Source: CAZYTM01 sp964649725 (GTDB lineage Bacteria > Desulfobacterota > Desulfuromonadia > Geobacterales > Geobacteraceae). From it: a stretch of DNA of 64,000 nt. The stretch lies in the NCBI GenBank assembly GCA_964649725.1, contig CAZYTM010000012.1, forward strand, positions 1-64,000, given 5' to 3'. The translations under genes were made by a program, and so were the position numbers. This document shows, piece after piece, positions 41,179-49,975 of the stretch (positions within the stretch are counted from its first letter, which is position 1; every line of letters begins with the position of its first letter). The notes below the pieces were generated by a model, which did not search any database, was not told where the DNA came from, and saw only the letters and a list, made by a program, of their open reading frames with translations.

Positions 41179-41514
41179 CTACTTCTGCTTGGCCACCACC
41201 TTGTCCTTGATCTTCTCGTAGAGATCGGCCGGCAGCAGCCCCTTGGTCTTCAGCTGGGTCTTGTTCTTGTACGGCCGGCCGGCGATGATCTTCTGCGAAT
41301 AGGCTTCGCCGACCCCGGCGATGCTCATCAGCTCCTGCTTGCTGGCGGTGTTGATGTCAATCAACCCCGGCTTGGCCGGCTCGGCTTTGGCCGGGGGGGC
41401 CTTTTCTGTTGCAACAGGCTTGGCCGGTGCCTTCTTCTCCACGGCAAGTGCGAAGCCGGCTGAAACAACCAGGGTAAACAACAGCACCAGAACAGTCGAA
41501 ATAATCCGCTTCAT
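41179..41514 (-). CDS. ComEA-like helix-hairpin-helix protein, exported
   Basis: A 111-residue protein with a signal peptide (ISTVLVLLFTLVVSAGFALA), a short Lys/Pro/Ala-rich linker and a helix-hairpin-helix domain at about 50-90 (LIDINTASKQELMSIAGVGEAYSQKIIAGRPYKNKTQL). ComEA family proteins bind DNA in the periplasm for uptake, and the short form also occurs in bacteria without competence. It lies 97 bp from an S1/P1-nuclease-like gene. The 40923-41178 gap holds no gene I can support. Confidence 0.87.
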   Translation of the reverse strand: MKRIISTVLVLLFTLVVSAGFALAVEKKAPAKPVATEKAPPAKAEPAKPGLIDINTASKQELMSIAGVGEAYSQKIIAGRPYKNKTQLKTKGLLPADLYEKIKDKVVAKQK

Positions 41515-41611
41515 GATCTACTCCTCCTCTTAGCTGAAATAATGACAGCAGCGATGATTATCCGCAATCTGACCGCTGTTTGTCAACCTTGTGACCGTCC
41601 ATCCTTTATTG

Positions 41612-42319
41612 TCAAAGCCGGAAATGTTGCAGCACCGCCCGAAGCAGCGAAGCGCTCTCCCCGAGCTGGCGATATGCCTCTTCCGCCGTCATATCCCGCT
41701 GCTCGGCCCGCAGCCTGAGGCCGAGTTGCCGGCTCAAATTGGCTATCCTGGCTATCTCTGCCGCCAGATCAGCCTCGAACCGCTCTGACCGCAACGTTAC
41801 CGGATAGATATGTTTATTGATCCGCTCCAGGTTATCGAGTATCTGCTTATCCACCATAGCATCGCTATAGGCATGGCGGTCCCGGTTGTAATCGTCGAAG
41901 GGGGTCGAATGGAGCGGCTGGCTCAGATCCCCCAGATAATGGACCGCATAGGCGACATGGTACTGGCCATACTTGTTGTCCCGGCGACTGCCGGCATAAC
42001 TCCGGAGTGCCGCGACTATGGCGCCGTAAAGATGCCCTTCCGGGTCATCTTTGCGGTTGTACCGCTCGGCCTGTTCCAGCACCTGCCGCACCGTGACCTC
42101 CTTGCCGCGGCTGTTGTTGCAGTAGTGGTTCTGTTTTTCCACCTGGTCAGCCTTCTCCTTGGCTATATCAGCGCCGGCCGCGTTGTACCATTTGCCATAA
42201 CCGGCCGCCCTGGCAATGGCGACATGGGTCTCGTCATTCCAGGCCTCGGCCGGACCGGCAGCCAGGAGAAGACCACCGAGCCAGGCGGAAAGCATAAGCA
42301 TCCGGCAGCGCAGTGCCAT
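41612..42319 (-). CDS. S1/P1-type nuclease or phospholipase C-like protein
   Basis: A 235-residue secreted protein. A signal peptide ends at AEA, leaving Trp27 as the mature N-terminus, the first zinc ligand in this fold. Further ligands are suggested by DETH, EKQNHYC and HVAYAVHYLGDLSQPLHSTPFDD, the core motif of S1/P1 nucleases and zinc-dependent phospholipase C. The C-terminal half is helical. The substrate (nucleic acid or lipid) cannot be decided. It lies just downstream of the multihaem cytochrome gene and may be co-transcribed with it. Confidence 0.75.
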   Translation of the reverse strand: MALRCRMLMLSAWLGGLLLAAGPAEAWNDETHVAIARAAGYGKWYNAAGADIAKEKADQVEKQNHYCNNSRGKEVTVRQVLEQAERYNRKDDPEGHLYGAIVAALRSYAGSRRDNKYGQYHVAYAVHYLGDLSQPLHSTPFDDYNRDRHAYSDAMVDKQILDNLERINKHIYPVTLRSERFEADLAAEIARIANLSRQLGLRLRAEQRDMTAEEAYRQLGESASLLRAVLQHFRL

Positions 42320-42334
42320 CTCACCCTCCAGAGG

Positions 42335-43795
42335 TCATTTCTTCAGCGGAAAGCTCTTCTTCAGCACCACCATATCCACCACCGGCAGTTCCGGCACCTT
42401 TTCCAGCCCATAACTCTCGGCCAGACTGATGTCAGCCGGCACCGCCAGAAGAAGCGCCTCGGCGACCTTCTGATCAGCCTGTCGATAACGGAGCTTCACC
42501 TCCAACTGCAGCTCCTCCCCGTCAACCAGCTCCGGCAGACCGTAATAGACCTCTTTGTAGCCGCGCGGCGGTATGGTGTCATGACGGGAGAAGGCGGTCA
42601 CCACCCAGGGGTCGATGGCGAAGTGGAAATCCTTCCCCACCCCGTCAGAGGCGAAAGTGCGGCTATCTGCCGGTAACTGACCGGCGCTGTTCAGGGTGCC
42701 GCTGCTCATAAGCAGCTTGCCGGCACTGTTACGGGCAGTCAGCTCCAGCCACATCTGGCGGACATTAGTCAGCGAGGTGGGGAGGTTGTGGCCGGCGCGG
42801 AGATTTACCACCCGTACCTTCAGTTCAGCCAGCCGCCCATTCCGGTATATCGGCTCCAACTCCAGCAGAGCGGCACTCTTCAGCCGCTCCACCGCCATTT
42901 CGTACTGTTTCATCAATGCGGCGGCCTGCTCCTTCTCCCCTGCTTTCTTCGCCGCAGCGGCAGCCAGATAGTGGAGCAGGTAGTTGGCACCGTTGAAGTT
43001 ATGCCGGTATTCACCCCGCTGCGGCTTGTAGAAGTCGTCGGCTACCTTGCGGAAGGTGGCGGTGTCGACCATGTGGCAGTCCTGGCAGAGGATCGCCTTC
43101 TGCGCATAGGGTCCATGCTTCCACTCCAGGTAGGTCGCTTCGAGCGGAAAGTGGGATTCGTAATGATAGACCTGGTGGCAGGAGGCGCAAAGATCGGCCT
43201 GCAAATGGAGCGGTGACTCCTCACACTGGTGGAAACCGCCGCCACACCCCTCATTAGGCTTGAACGGGCCGCGCTTGACCAGGACCGGGCCATCCTTCCC
43301 TGCCACACCGGGAGAGAGGATGAATGAGCCGTTTTCCGGTTCATGGGAGGGTGTCTGCCAATGAGTGACACTACTGATCGAATGGCAGATGTCACAGGAG
43401 ACCCCGGCCAGAGCCATGGGGGAGAGCCCCTTCAGTCCTGCCCCCTTTATCTCGCCTGTCACCATGCCGGCCGGAGAGTGGCACCCCTCGCACTGCCGGG
43501 TGATCTCATGCCCTACCGCCTTCACCCCCTTGGCCAGCTCACCCTGGTAGACCGGGTCCTTGAAGGCAAGACTGTGGATCGAACCGGACCACTCCTTGTA
43601 CTGCTGCACATGGCAGAGTCGGCACTGGTCAGGTGCGGTGAAGGGGGCCGGCGACTTGTTCCACTTGATCAGCGAGGGGTAGTATGGGTAGAACTCCCGG
43701 TCGACGTCGAATACTGTCGGCGCTGGGCCAGCGACGATATTCTGTGCCAGCAGCAGCGGGGCTGCCAGCAGCAGCATGGTAACAATTTTCCGCAT
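42335..43795 (-). CDS. Periplasmic multihaem c-type cytochrome (five CxxCH)
   Basis: A 486-residue exported protein. Five haem-binding motifs are present: CRLCH, CEGCH, CDICH, CASCH and CQDCH. Extra histidines (GGGFHQ, EYRHNF, LLHYL) may be distal ligands. The C-terminal 190 residues contain strands and no haem, similar to cytochromes of the c554 family. It may carry electrons in the periplasm for extracellular or anaerobic respiration. It has a signal peptide (MLLLAAPLLLAQNIVA) and is alone with the S1/P1-like gene. Confidence 0.9.
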   Translation of the reverse strand: MRKIVTMLLLAAPLLLAQNIVAGPAPTVFDVDREFYPYYPSLIKWNKSPAPFTAPDQCRLCHVQQYKEWSGSIHSLAFKDPVYQGELAKGVKAVGHEITRQCEGCHSPAGMVTGEIKGAGLKGLSPMALAGVSCDICHSISSVTHWQTPSHEPENGSFILSPGVAGKDGPVLVKRGPFKPNEGCGGGFHQCEESPLHLQADLCASCHQVYHYESHFPLEATYLEWKHGPYAQKAILCQDCHMVDTATFRKVADDFYKPQRGEYRHNFNGANYLLHYLAAAAAKKAGEKEQAAALMKQYEMAVERLKSAALLELEPIYRNGRLAELKVRVVNLRAGHNLPTSLTNVRQMWLELTARNSAGKLLMSSGTLNSAGQLPADSRTFASDGVGKDFHFAIDPWVVTAFSRHDTIPPRGYKEVYYGLPELVDGEELQLEVKLRYRQADQKVAEALLLAVPADISLAESYGLEKVPELPVVDMVVLKKSFPLKK

Positions 43796-43888
43796 AATCG
43801 CTCCTTCAAATATTAATTAGAGAACTTTCCCCAGACTTTGCTATGCTTAGACGATAGTGATAAATCTCCCCCGGAAGCAGGAAAAACT

Positions 43889-44461
43889 ATGACGCTCGAA
43901 GCTTTTGTCACCAGTTATGGCTATCCGGCGCTTTTTCTCAGCTGCCTGGTGGAGATGGAGATGGTGCTGATCATCGCCGGCATGATGGCGCACAACGGCT
44001 ATCTGGCCCTCCCGCTGGTGATGGTGATCGCCACTTGCGGCTCCTTCTGTGCAGATCAGATCTGCTTCCAGATTGGGAGACGGAGCGGCTCTGCATTCAT
44101 CGCCAAACGCCCCCATCTGGAGCCGCGCATCGACAAGGTCCGGCGTTTCCTGGTCCGCTACCAGACCATCGCCATCCTGGGCTACCGCTTCCTCTCCGGC
44201 ACCCGCGCCACCACCCCGATGGTACTGGGCATGAGCGGCTTCTCCACCAGGAGTTTCGTTCTGCTCAATATCTGCAGCACCTCCCTCTGGGCCGTCACCA
44301 TGAGTAGTTGCGGCTTCTTCTTCGGCCATCTGGTGACCGAACTGCTGGAGAACATCAAGCGTTACGAAACCCCGATCATCCTCTTGCTGGGGTTGATCGC
44401 CTTTGCCATCTGGCTCTGGCGCCGGCTGCGGAACAGGCCGCCGCTCATCCCCCCCGCCTGA
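43889..44461 (+). CDS. DedA family membrane protein
   Basis: A 190-residue DedA/SNARE-associated family protein. ATG 43889 has AGGAAAAACT before it. Characteristic features are an acidic segment (FLSCLVEMEMVLIIAGMMA), the FRLSGTRATTPMVLGM-type segment (FLSGTRATTPMVLGMSGFS) with its conserved Arg, and three or four further transmembrane helices. DedA proteins work as membrane-potential-linked undecaprenyl-phosphate or lipid flippases. It is divergent from the cytochrome gene. Confidence 0.88.
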   Translation: MTLEAFVTSYGYPALFLSCLVEMEMVLIIAGMMAHNGYLALPLVMVIATCGSFCADQICFQIGRRSGSAFIAKRPHLEPRIDKVRRFLVRYQTIAILGYRFLSGTRATTPMVLGMSGFSTRSFVLLNICSTSLWAVTMSSCGFFFGHLVTELLENIKRYETPIILLLGLIAFAIWLWRRLRNRPPLIPPA

Positions 44462-44471
44462 TCTGCTGCCG

Positions 44472-45662
44472 CTAAGGCGTGGCAGCAGGCTGCAGGGTGA
44501 TCTCGACCCGCCGGTTGGCAACCGCCATATCGGCCGGATAGAGAGGTGCAGCAGTACCGACACCGCTCGCCTCGACCGCTGTTGCCGGGAGCCCCCCCTT
44601 CTCCAGCAGATAATCCTTCAGCTGTCTGGCCATCTGTTCGGTCCCCTTGACATCCTCCTGCTTGGTCGGCTGACCGCTGCCATGGACCTTCACCATGGCG
44701 CGGTAGTCAGGATATTTCTTCAGCAGCCCGGCCAGCCCGGTCAGGATAGTCCCCCCCTCGGGGAGGAGCGTCGCCCCCTTGCTGGTCACCTTGAAAAAAC
44801 TGCTGCGGGGGTAGAGCATTGTCAGCCGGTCATCGGCAAATCTGAGCAGATTGGCGATCTTTCCGGCATCGCTCAACATCTCGCGGGACCTTTCGCTGAG
44901 CCGCAGCTTTGCCTGGACATCGACGAACTCGGCCCCCTTCTGCGCGGAGAGGCTCTGCAATTCGTCACTGGTCCGTTTATGGGCCGCGGTCATCGACTCG
45001 ATCAACTTCTCCTTCTCCGTCAGAAGAGCTTTCAGTTCAGTCAGCTGCCGCTGCAGATCGGTTATTGTCCCCCCCCTGGCAGCCAGGTCACTGTTCAAAC
45101 CGCTTATCTGCAGTGCCAGTGCGCTCTCCTGCGCAGCTTTGTCATTTTTCAGCTGCTCAATATCCTTGCCAAGTCGGGCCGCTTCGTCTCTCTTACTCGC
45201 CAGGTCGGCGCGAAGCCCCTCCTGGACCTGCGACAAGCGGTTGATTTCAGCATTCTTGTCATCGAATATCCTGATCTTCCCCTTGACATCGCTTATCAAC
45301 CGCTCAAGCCGACCCTTTTCCTGCTCCTGATCGAGCTTCCCCAGGCGGGAAGCGACCACTCCGGCATGCAGTTCAGCCATCGCCGCATAGTAGCGGACCG
45401 TAGGTTCGGCACTCTTCTCCAGTTTCCCCCAGCTCAGGTTCTTTCTGTACTCATTATCCGCATTGCGCAGATAGTTCTGCGCCACCAGGATGTCATCGAT
45501 AAAGGGCTTGGTCTCATCCCCGCGGGCCAGCAGTCTCTCTATGGCCCCCCTGGCCGTCTCATAGTATTCCGGCATCTTGATATTGTCGGCAGCGGCAGCG
45601 ACGCCAGCCATTATGGCACTGCATAACAGTGCCAGGGAAAGGTGGATAACTCTGTTCTTCAT
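44472..45662 (-). CDS. OmpA-like protein with long coiled coil
   Basis: A 396-residue protein. After a signal peptide (LALLCSAIMAGVAAAA) there is a helical domain, then a long coiled coil at about 115-260 (many heptads with Leu and Glu/Lys). The C-terminal OmpA/MotB-type domain (about 280-392) includes AVANRRVEITL, the peptidoglycan-binding end, and VKVHGSGQPTKQED. It probably tethers to the wall. The companion gene at 45659-46051 overlaps its start by 4 bp. Confidence 0.85.
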   Translation of the reverse strand: MKNRVIHLSLALLCSAIMAGVAAAADNIKMPEYYETARGAIERLLARGDETKPFIDDILVAQNYLRNADNEYRKNLSWGKLEKSAEPTVRYYAAMAELHAGVVASRLGKLDQEQEKGRLERLISDVKGKIRIFDDKNAEINRLSQVQEGLRADLASKRDEAARLGKDIEQLKNDKAAQESALALQISGLNSDLAARGGTITDLQRQLTELKALLTEKEKLIESMTAAHKRTSDELQSLSAQKGAEFVDVQAKLRLSERSREMLSDAGKIANLLRFADDRLTMLYPRSSFFKVTSKGATLLPEGGTILTGLAGLLKKYPDYRAMVKVHGSGQPTKQEDVKGTEQMARQLKDYLLEKGGLPATAVEASGVGTAAPLYPADMAVANRRVEITLQPAATP

Positions 45663-46051
45663 TGGCCATCCCCTTTCCCGGCCAGTATAGCCGCCAGTCG
45701 CGCCTCCACCCTGGTCAATTCGGTTCTGCTCGCGGCAGTCGCTTTCGCCGCCTCCCGCTCCTCGGCCTGGACAGCCGCCAGAACGGCCTGGATGCCGGCC
45801 ATCTCCACCGCCTCCTTGGTAGCCTTTTCATCACCCGCCTTGAGCCCCTCCTGGGCGGCGCTGATACTTCTGGCAGCCGCTTCTATCGTCTCTTTGGCAA
45901 ACTCACCCGCTTTTGTCTGGGGGAGCTTTTCCACCATCTCCTTGACCTGCCGGTATTTCTCCATGGTTGCAGGGGTGACCCCCCCTTCCGCTGCAACCAG
46001 AACCGGCCATGCGAGGAGCGCAACCAGCAGCGCCGAGCCAATCCGTAACAT
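45659..46051 (-). CDS. Small exported helical protein partnered with the OmpA-like protein
   Basis: A 130-residue protein from ATG 46051 (GGAGAAGTT before it). A signal peptide (SALLVALLAWPVLVAA) precedes an all-helical, Ala/Glu/Lys-rich mature part (ETIEAAARSISAAQEGLKAGDEKATKEAVEMAG) that is probably a coiled coil. The ATGA overlap with the OmpA-like gene indicates translational coupling. I do not recognise a family. Confidence 0.7.
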   Translation of the reverse strand: MLRIGSALLVALLAWPVLVAAEGGVTPATMEKYRQVKEMVEKLPQTKAGEFAKETIEAAARSISAAQEGLKAGDEKATKEAVEMAGIQAVLAAVQAEEREAAKATAASRTELTRVEARLAAILAGKGDGQ

Positions 46052-46311
46052 AACTTCTCCTTTCCTCTGCTGATAATCCGCTGCAACTCTCAAAGTCACA
46101 GAGCAATGATACACATATTTGCCGTTCCTTCAACCCTTTTGACAATCTCTTGGCAACAGCGCCGCTTCTGCGCAGATGAAAATATAATAATTACCGGTAT
46201 ATTCTAAAACGCTGTATTTTTTTCAACTTTTTGTTATTATATCGAGTGGTATTACCCTGCCAGCAGCATATAAAAACAGTGTCATTGCAGCAGCTATCGC
46301 CCGGAGGTCGC

Positions 46312-48552
46312 ATGTCCAAAAAGCTCTCCATCAAGATCGTCGGCGTTCTCATCCTGGTGATGATCGTCATAATGTCTATCTTCACCCTCTATTTCATCAA
46401 GTCGCGCAGCGCCAACATCGAATCGGAACTGCTCGCCCGGGGGCGGATCGAGGCGCTGACCGGTGCCAAGCTGATGGAGCAGATCCTTGAAGAGGCGATA
46501 GCGAGCGGCAGGTTCAGCAAGGAAGATATCTTTGACGAGCGCTACCAGCCGATCCCCAATACCGACCCGCAGAAGTACCATACCAGATACGATGCCTACC
46601 TGGACAAGACGATCCTGGAACTGGAGGACGAATTCCTCAAGGACGAGCAGGTGGTCTTCGCTGTACTGGTCGACCGGAACGGTTATCTGCCGACCCACAA
46701 CAGCAAATATTCCAAACCTTTGACCGGCGACAAGGAGAAGGACAAGGTCGGCAACCGGACCAAGCGGCTCTTTAACGACGAAGTGGGGATAACTGCCGCC
46801 CGCAACCAGCAGGAGCTCTTGAAACAGGTCTATGCCCGGGATACCGGGGAGATGATGTGGGATATCTCGGCACCGGTCTTTGTCCAGGGTAAACATTGGG
46901 GGAGTTTCCGCATCGGTTTCTCCATGGCCAAGACGGTGCAGAAGATCGCCGAACTACGGATGCAGATCATCGGTGCCATGCTGCTGATGCTTATCATCAC
47001 CTCCCTCACCATCATGTTTGTCGTTACCCTGCTGGTCCGGCCGCTCAACATGCTTACCGAGACCGCCCGGCGGATTGCTGACGGCAACCTGGACGAGAAG
47101 ATCCCGGTGCTGAGCAATGACGAGATCGGTGCCCTGGCAGAAGCTTTCAACCGGATGACCAGCGAGATAGTCACCAACCTAAAGGGGGAGATCGAGCGGA
47201 GTTCCCGCCTCATCTCCACCATCAAGGATGCCATCGGCCACCTCTCCAGCGCTGCCAAGGAGATGCTGGCGATCAGCGCCCAGCAGTCGTCCGGCGCCAC
47301 GGAACAGGCGACTGCCGTGCAGCAGCTCTCCACCACCTCCCAGGAGGTAGCCATAACCGCCAAGCAGATAGCCGACAATGCCGTATCAGTAGAGAGCATG
47401 GCTGAATCGACCAATCAGAGCTGCACGACCGGTACCGCTGACATGCGCAATGCCATCGACGGGATGACCAGACTGCGGGCCCAGGTGCAAAGCATAGCCA
47501 GCAGCATGCTGCAACTGGGTGACAACAGTCAGAAGATCGGCGGCATCGTCGAGATCATCGACGAGATCAGCGATCAGACCAACCTGCTGGCGCTCAATGC
47601 GGCGATCGAAGCGGCCGGTGCCGGTGAGGCGGGGAAAAGGTTCGCCATTGTCGCCCAGGAGGTGAAACGTCTGGCCGAGCGGACCGTCGAAGCGACCAGG
47701 CAGATCCGCGGGCTGATCGACGAGATCCAGAAGGCTACCAACAGTACCATCATGGTGACCGAAGAGGGGACCAAGGCGGTCGATACCGCTTCGGCACAGG
47801 TGGACAAGGTGCAGCAGTCTTTCGGCACCATCATCGGCATGGTGGAGGGGACTGCCATGTCTGCCAAGGAGATAACCCTGTCGACCCAGCAGCAGACCTC
47901 GGCCTGCGAACAGATGGCCGAGACCATGAGCGAGGTGCGGGACGTGGCGCAGCAGGTGGCAGGCAGCGCCAATGAGACCGAACGCTCCATTGCCGAGATC
48001 ATGGAGTTGACAGAGACCCTGCGGGATCTGATCGAGGAAGAGTTGGCGGCCAAAGGGAAGAACGAGGCGCTGGCCGGCGCCCGCCTGATGGAGCAGGTCC
48101 TCACCGAAGCGGTCAATAGCCACCGCTTCACCATGGATGAGATATTTGACGAGAATTATCTGCCGATCCCCGGTACCGACCCGCAGAAATACCATACCCG
48201 CTATGACGAATACCTGGACAGTGTCATCCTCTCCCTGGAAGACGAATTCCTGGAGAAGGACCACCATGTCATGTTCGCCGTGCTGGTCGACCGGAACGGC
48301 TATCTGCCGACCCACAACAGCAGATATTCCCAACCCCTCACCGGCGATCGGGAGAAGGACAAGATCGGCAACAGGAGCAAACGGATCTTCAACGACAAGG
48401 TGGGGCTGGCTGCGGCCCGCAACCGCCAGGAGCTATTGGTGCAGATGTATACCAGGGATACCGGGGAGAAGATGTGGGACATCTCGGCGCCGGTCTATGT
48501 AAACGGCAGGCACTGGGGGGGGTTCCGGATCGGTTATTCTATCGACAGCTGA
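46312..48552 (+). CDS. Methyl-accepting chemotaxis protein with duplicated sensor domain
   Basis: A 746-residue receptor from ATG 46312 (CGGAGGTCGC before it). TM1 lies at about 8-30, a Cache-like periplasmic sensor at 38-206, TM2 at about 218-242 and HAMP at about 243-295. The signalling hairpin with DQTNLLALNAAIEAA follows. The C-terminal 170 residues (578-746) are a second copy of the sensor, about two-thirds identical by eye to the first (DPQKYHTRYD, FAVLVDRNGYLPTHNS, GEKMWDISAPV). The second copy would be cytoplasmic. No haem motif is seen. Confidence 0.92.
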   Translation: MSKKLSIKIVGVLILVMIVIMSIFTLYFIKSRSANIESELLARGRIEALTGAKLMEQILEEAIASGRFSKEDIFDERYQPIPNTDPQKYHTRYDAYLDKTILELEDEFLKDEQVVFAVLVDRNGYLPTHNSKYSKPLTGDKEKDKVGNRTKRLFNDEVGITAARNQQELLKQVYARDTGEMMWDISAPVFVQGKHWGSFRIGFSMAKTVQKIAELRMQIIGAMLLMLIITSLTIMFVVTLLVRPLNMLTETARRIADGNLDEKIPVLSNDEIGALAEAFNRMTSEIVTNLKGEIERSSRLISTIKDAIGHLSSAAKEMLAISAQQSSGATEQATAVQQLSTTSQEVAITAKQIADNAVSVESMAESTNQSCTTGTADMRNAIDGMTRLRAQVQSIASSMLQLGDNSQKIGGIVEIIDEISDQTNLLALNAAIEAAGAGEAGKRFAIVAQEVKRLAERTVEATRQIRGLIDEIQKATNSTIMVTEEGTKAVDTASAQVDKVQQSFGTIIGMVEGTAMSAKEITLSTQQQTSACEQMAETMSEVRDVAQQVAGSANETERSIAEIMELTETLRDLIEEELAAKGKNEALAGARLMEQVLTEAVNSHRFTMDEIFDENYLPIPGTDPQKYHTRYDEYLDSVILSLEDEFLEKDHHVMFAVLVDRNGYLPTHNSRYSQPLTGDREKDKIGNRSKRIFNDKVGLAAARNRQELLVQMYTRDTGEKMWDISAPVYVNGRHWGGFRIGYSIDS

Positions 48553-48568
48553 CAGCTGGAGCCTCAAC

Positions 48569-49945
48569 TCATTTCTTCAGATCGATCCGGTAGCTCTTGA
48601 TCTTCCGGTGCAGATTACTCCGCTCCAGTTCGATCGCCTCGGCTGTCTTGCTGATGTTCCAGTCATGCTCTTCCAGCTTTTGCAGGATGAATTCCTTCTC
48701 AAACTCTTCCCGGGCCTCCCGCAGGGTGCTCAACTCCAGCACGCTGTCGAGTCTGGAGCCCCCCACCTCGCGATGGCTATCACGGCCTGCCAGTGACTCG
48801 GGAAGCTCGGCCGCACCGATGGTACGACCGCCGGTCATGATTACCAGCCGCTCCATGATATTCTTCAACTCCCGTACATTCCCCGGCCATTCATAATGCT
48901 GCAGCAGTTCCATGGCATCCGGCAGGATGACCTTCTGCTCCCGTCCGTCACGACGGCAGAACTTATCCAGATAATAGGCTGCAAGCAGAGGGATGTCAGC
49001 ACGTCTCTCCCGCAAAGGTGGCACAGTAAAAGGGACCACATTAAGCCGGTAGAAAAGGTCCTCGCGGAAATTGCCGGCCCGGATCTCCTCGTCGAGCAGC
49101 TTGTTGGTAGCAGCCACCACCCGGACATCGACCTCTACGGTCCTGGTCCCCCCTACCCTTTCGAACTTCTTCTCCTGCAGGATACGAAGCACCTTGGCCT
49201 GGGTCTTGAGCGACATGTCACCGATCTCATCGAGGAAGATCGTCCCGCCGTCCGCCAGGTCGAACTTCCCTTTCTTCTGCGCCACTGCTCCGGTAAAGGC
49301 GCCTCGCTCATGACCAAACAGCTCGCTTTCGATCAGCTCTTCCGGAATAGCGGCGCAGTTCACCTCGACGAACGGGCGGTTCTGTCGCTGACTGTAGGTA
49401 TGGATGGCACTGGCCACCAGCTCCTTGCCGGTACCGTTCTCCCCGGTTATCAACACCGAAGCGCCGGTGGGGGCGACCAGCCTGATCTGTTCCTGCAGCT
49501 TGAGCATGGCCGGGGTAGCGCCGATCATCTGCTGATCGTGCAGCACCATACCCCGCAGAGAGTCGTTCTCCTCCTTCAGCTTGCTCATGCCGAGGGCATT
49601 CTTCACCGTGATCAGCAATTTTTCCAGGGAGAGCGGCTTTTCCACAAAGTCGTAGGCGCCAAGTTTGGTCGATTTGACCGCGGTTTCGATGGTGCCGTGG
49701 CCGGACATCATCACCACGACAAGGGGAGGGTAGAGCTCCTTCAATCTCTTCAGTGTCTTCAGACCGTCCTGCCGCGGCATCCATATATCGAGCAGGACCA
49801 GGTCAGGAAGCTCCTTCTGTGCCATGCTGAGCGCCTCGACACCGTCAACTGCCAGGAGCGTCCTGTAACCCTCGTCCTCGAGTATCCCGGCCAGGGAGGC
49901 GCGGATGCTCTCTTCATCATCGACAACCAGAATGGTAGCGCTCAT
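48569..49945 (-). CDS. NtrC-family sigma-54-dependent response regulator
   Basis: A 458-residue regulator. The receiver domain has acidic residues DDEE near position 9 and phospho-acceptor D53 (LVLLDIWMP). The AAA+ core carries Walker A GENGTGKE and the sigma-54 contact loop GAFTGA, followed by Walker B-like GGTIFLDEIGDM. A C-terminal Fis-type HTH (ISKTAEAIELERSNLHRKIK) is present. No sensor kinase gene is in the window. It is convergent with the chemoreceptor. IHF often assists such activators, and ihfB is in this window. Confidence 0.93.
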   Translation of the reverse strand: MSATILVVDDEESIRASLAGILEDEGYRTLLAVDGVEALSMAQKELPDLVLLDIWMPRQDGLKTLKRLKELYPPLVVVMMSGHGTIETAVKSTKLGAYDFVEKPLSLEKLLITVKNALGMSKLKEENDSLRGMVLHDQQMIGATPAMLKLQEQIRLVAPTGASVLITGENGTGKELVASAIHTYSQRQNRPFVEVNCAAIPEELIESELFGHERGAFTGAVAQKKGKFDLADGGTIFLDEIGDMSLKTQAKVLRILQEKKFERVGGTRTVEVDVRVVAATNKLLDEEIRAGNFREDLFYRLNVVPFTVPPLRERRADIPLLAAYYLDKFCRRDGREQKVILPDAMELLQHYEWPGNVRELKNIMERLVIMTGGRTIGAAELPESLAGRDSHREVGGSRLDSVLELSTLREAREEFEKEFILQKLEEHDWNISKTAEAIELERSNLHRKIKSYRIDLKK

Positions 49946-49975
49946 CGGTCCGATCCTGTCCGTAATCCGCTGCTG

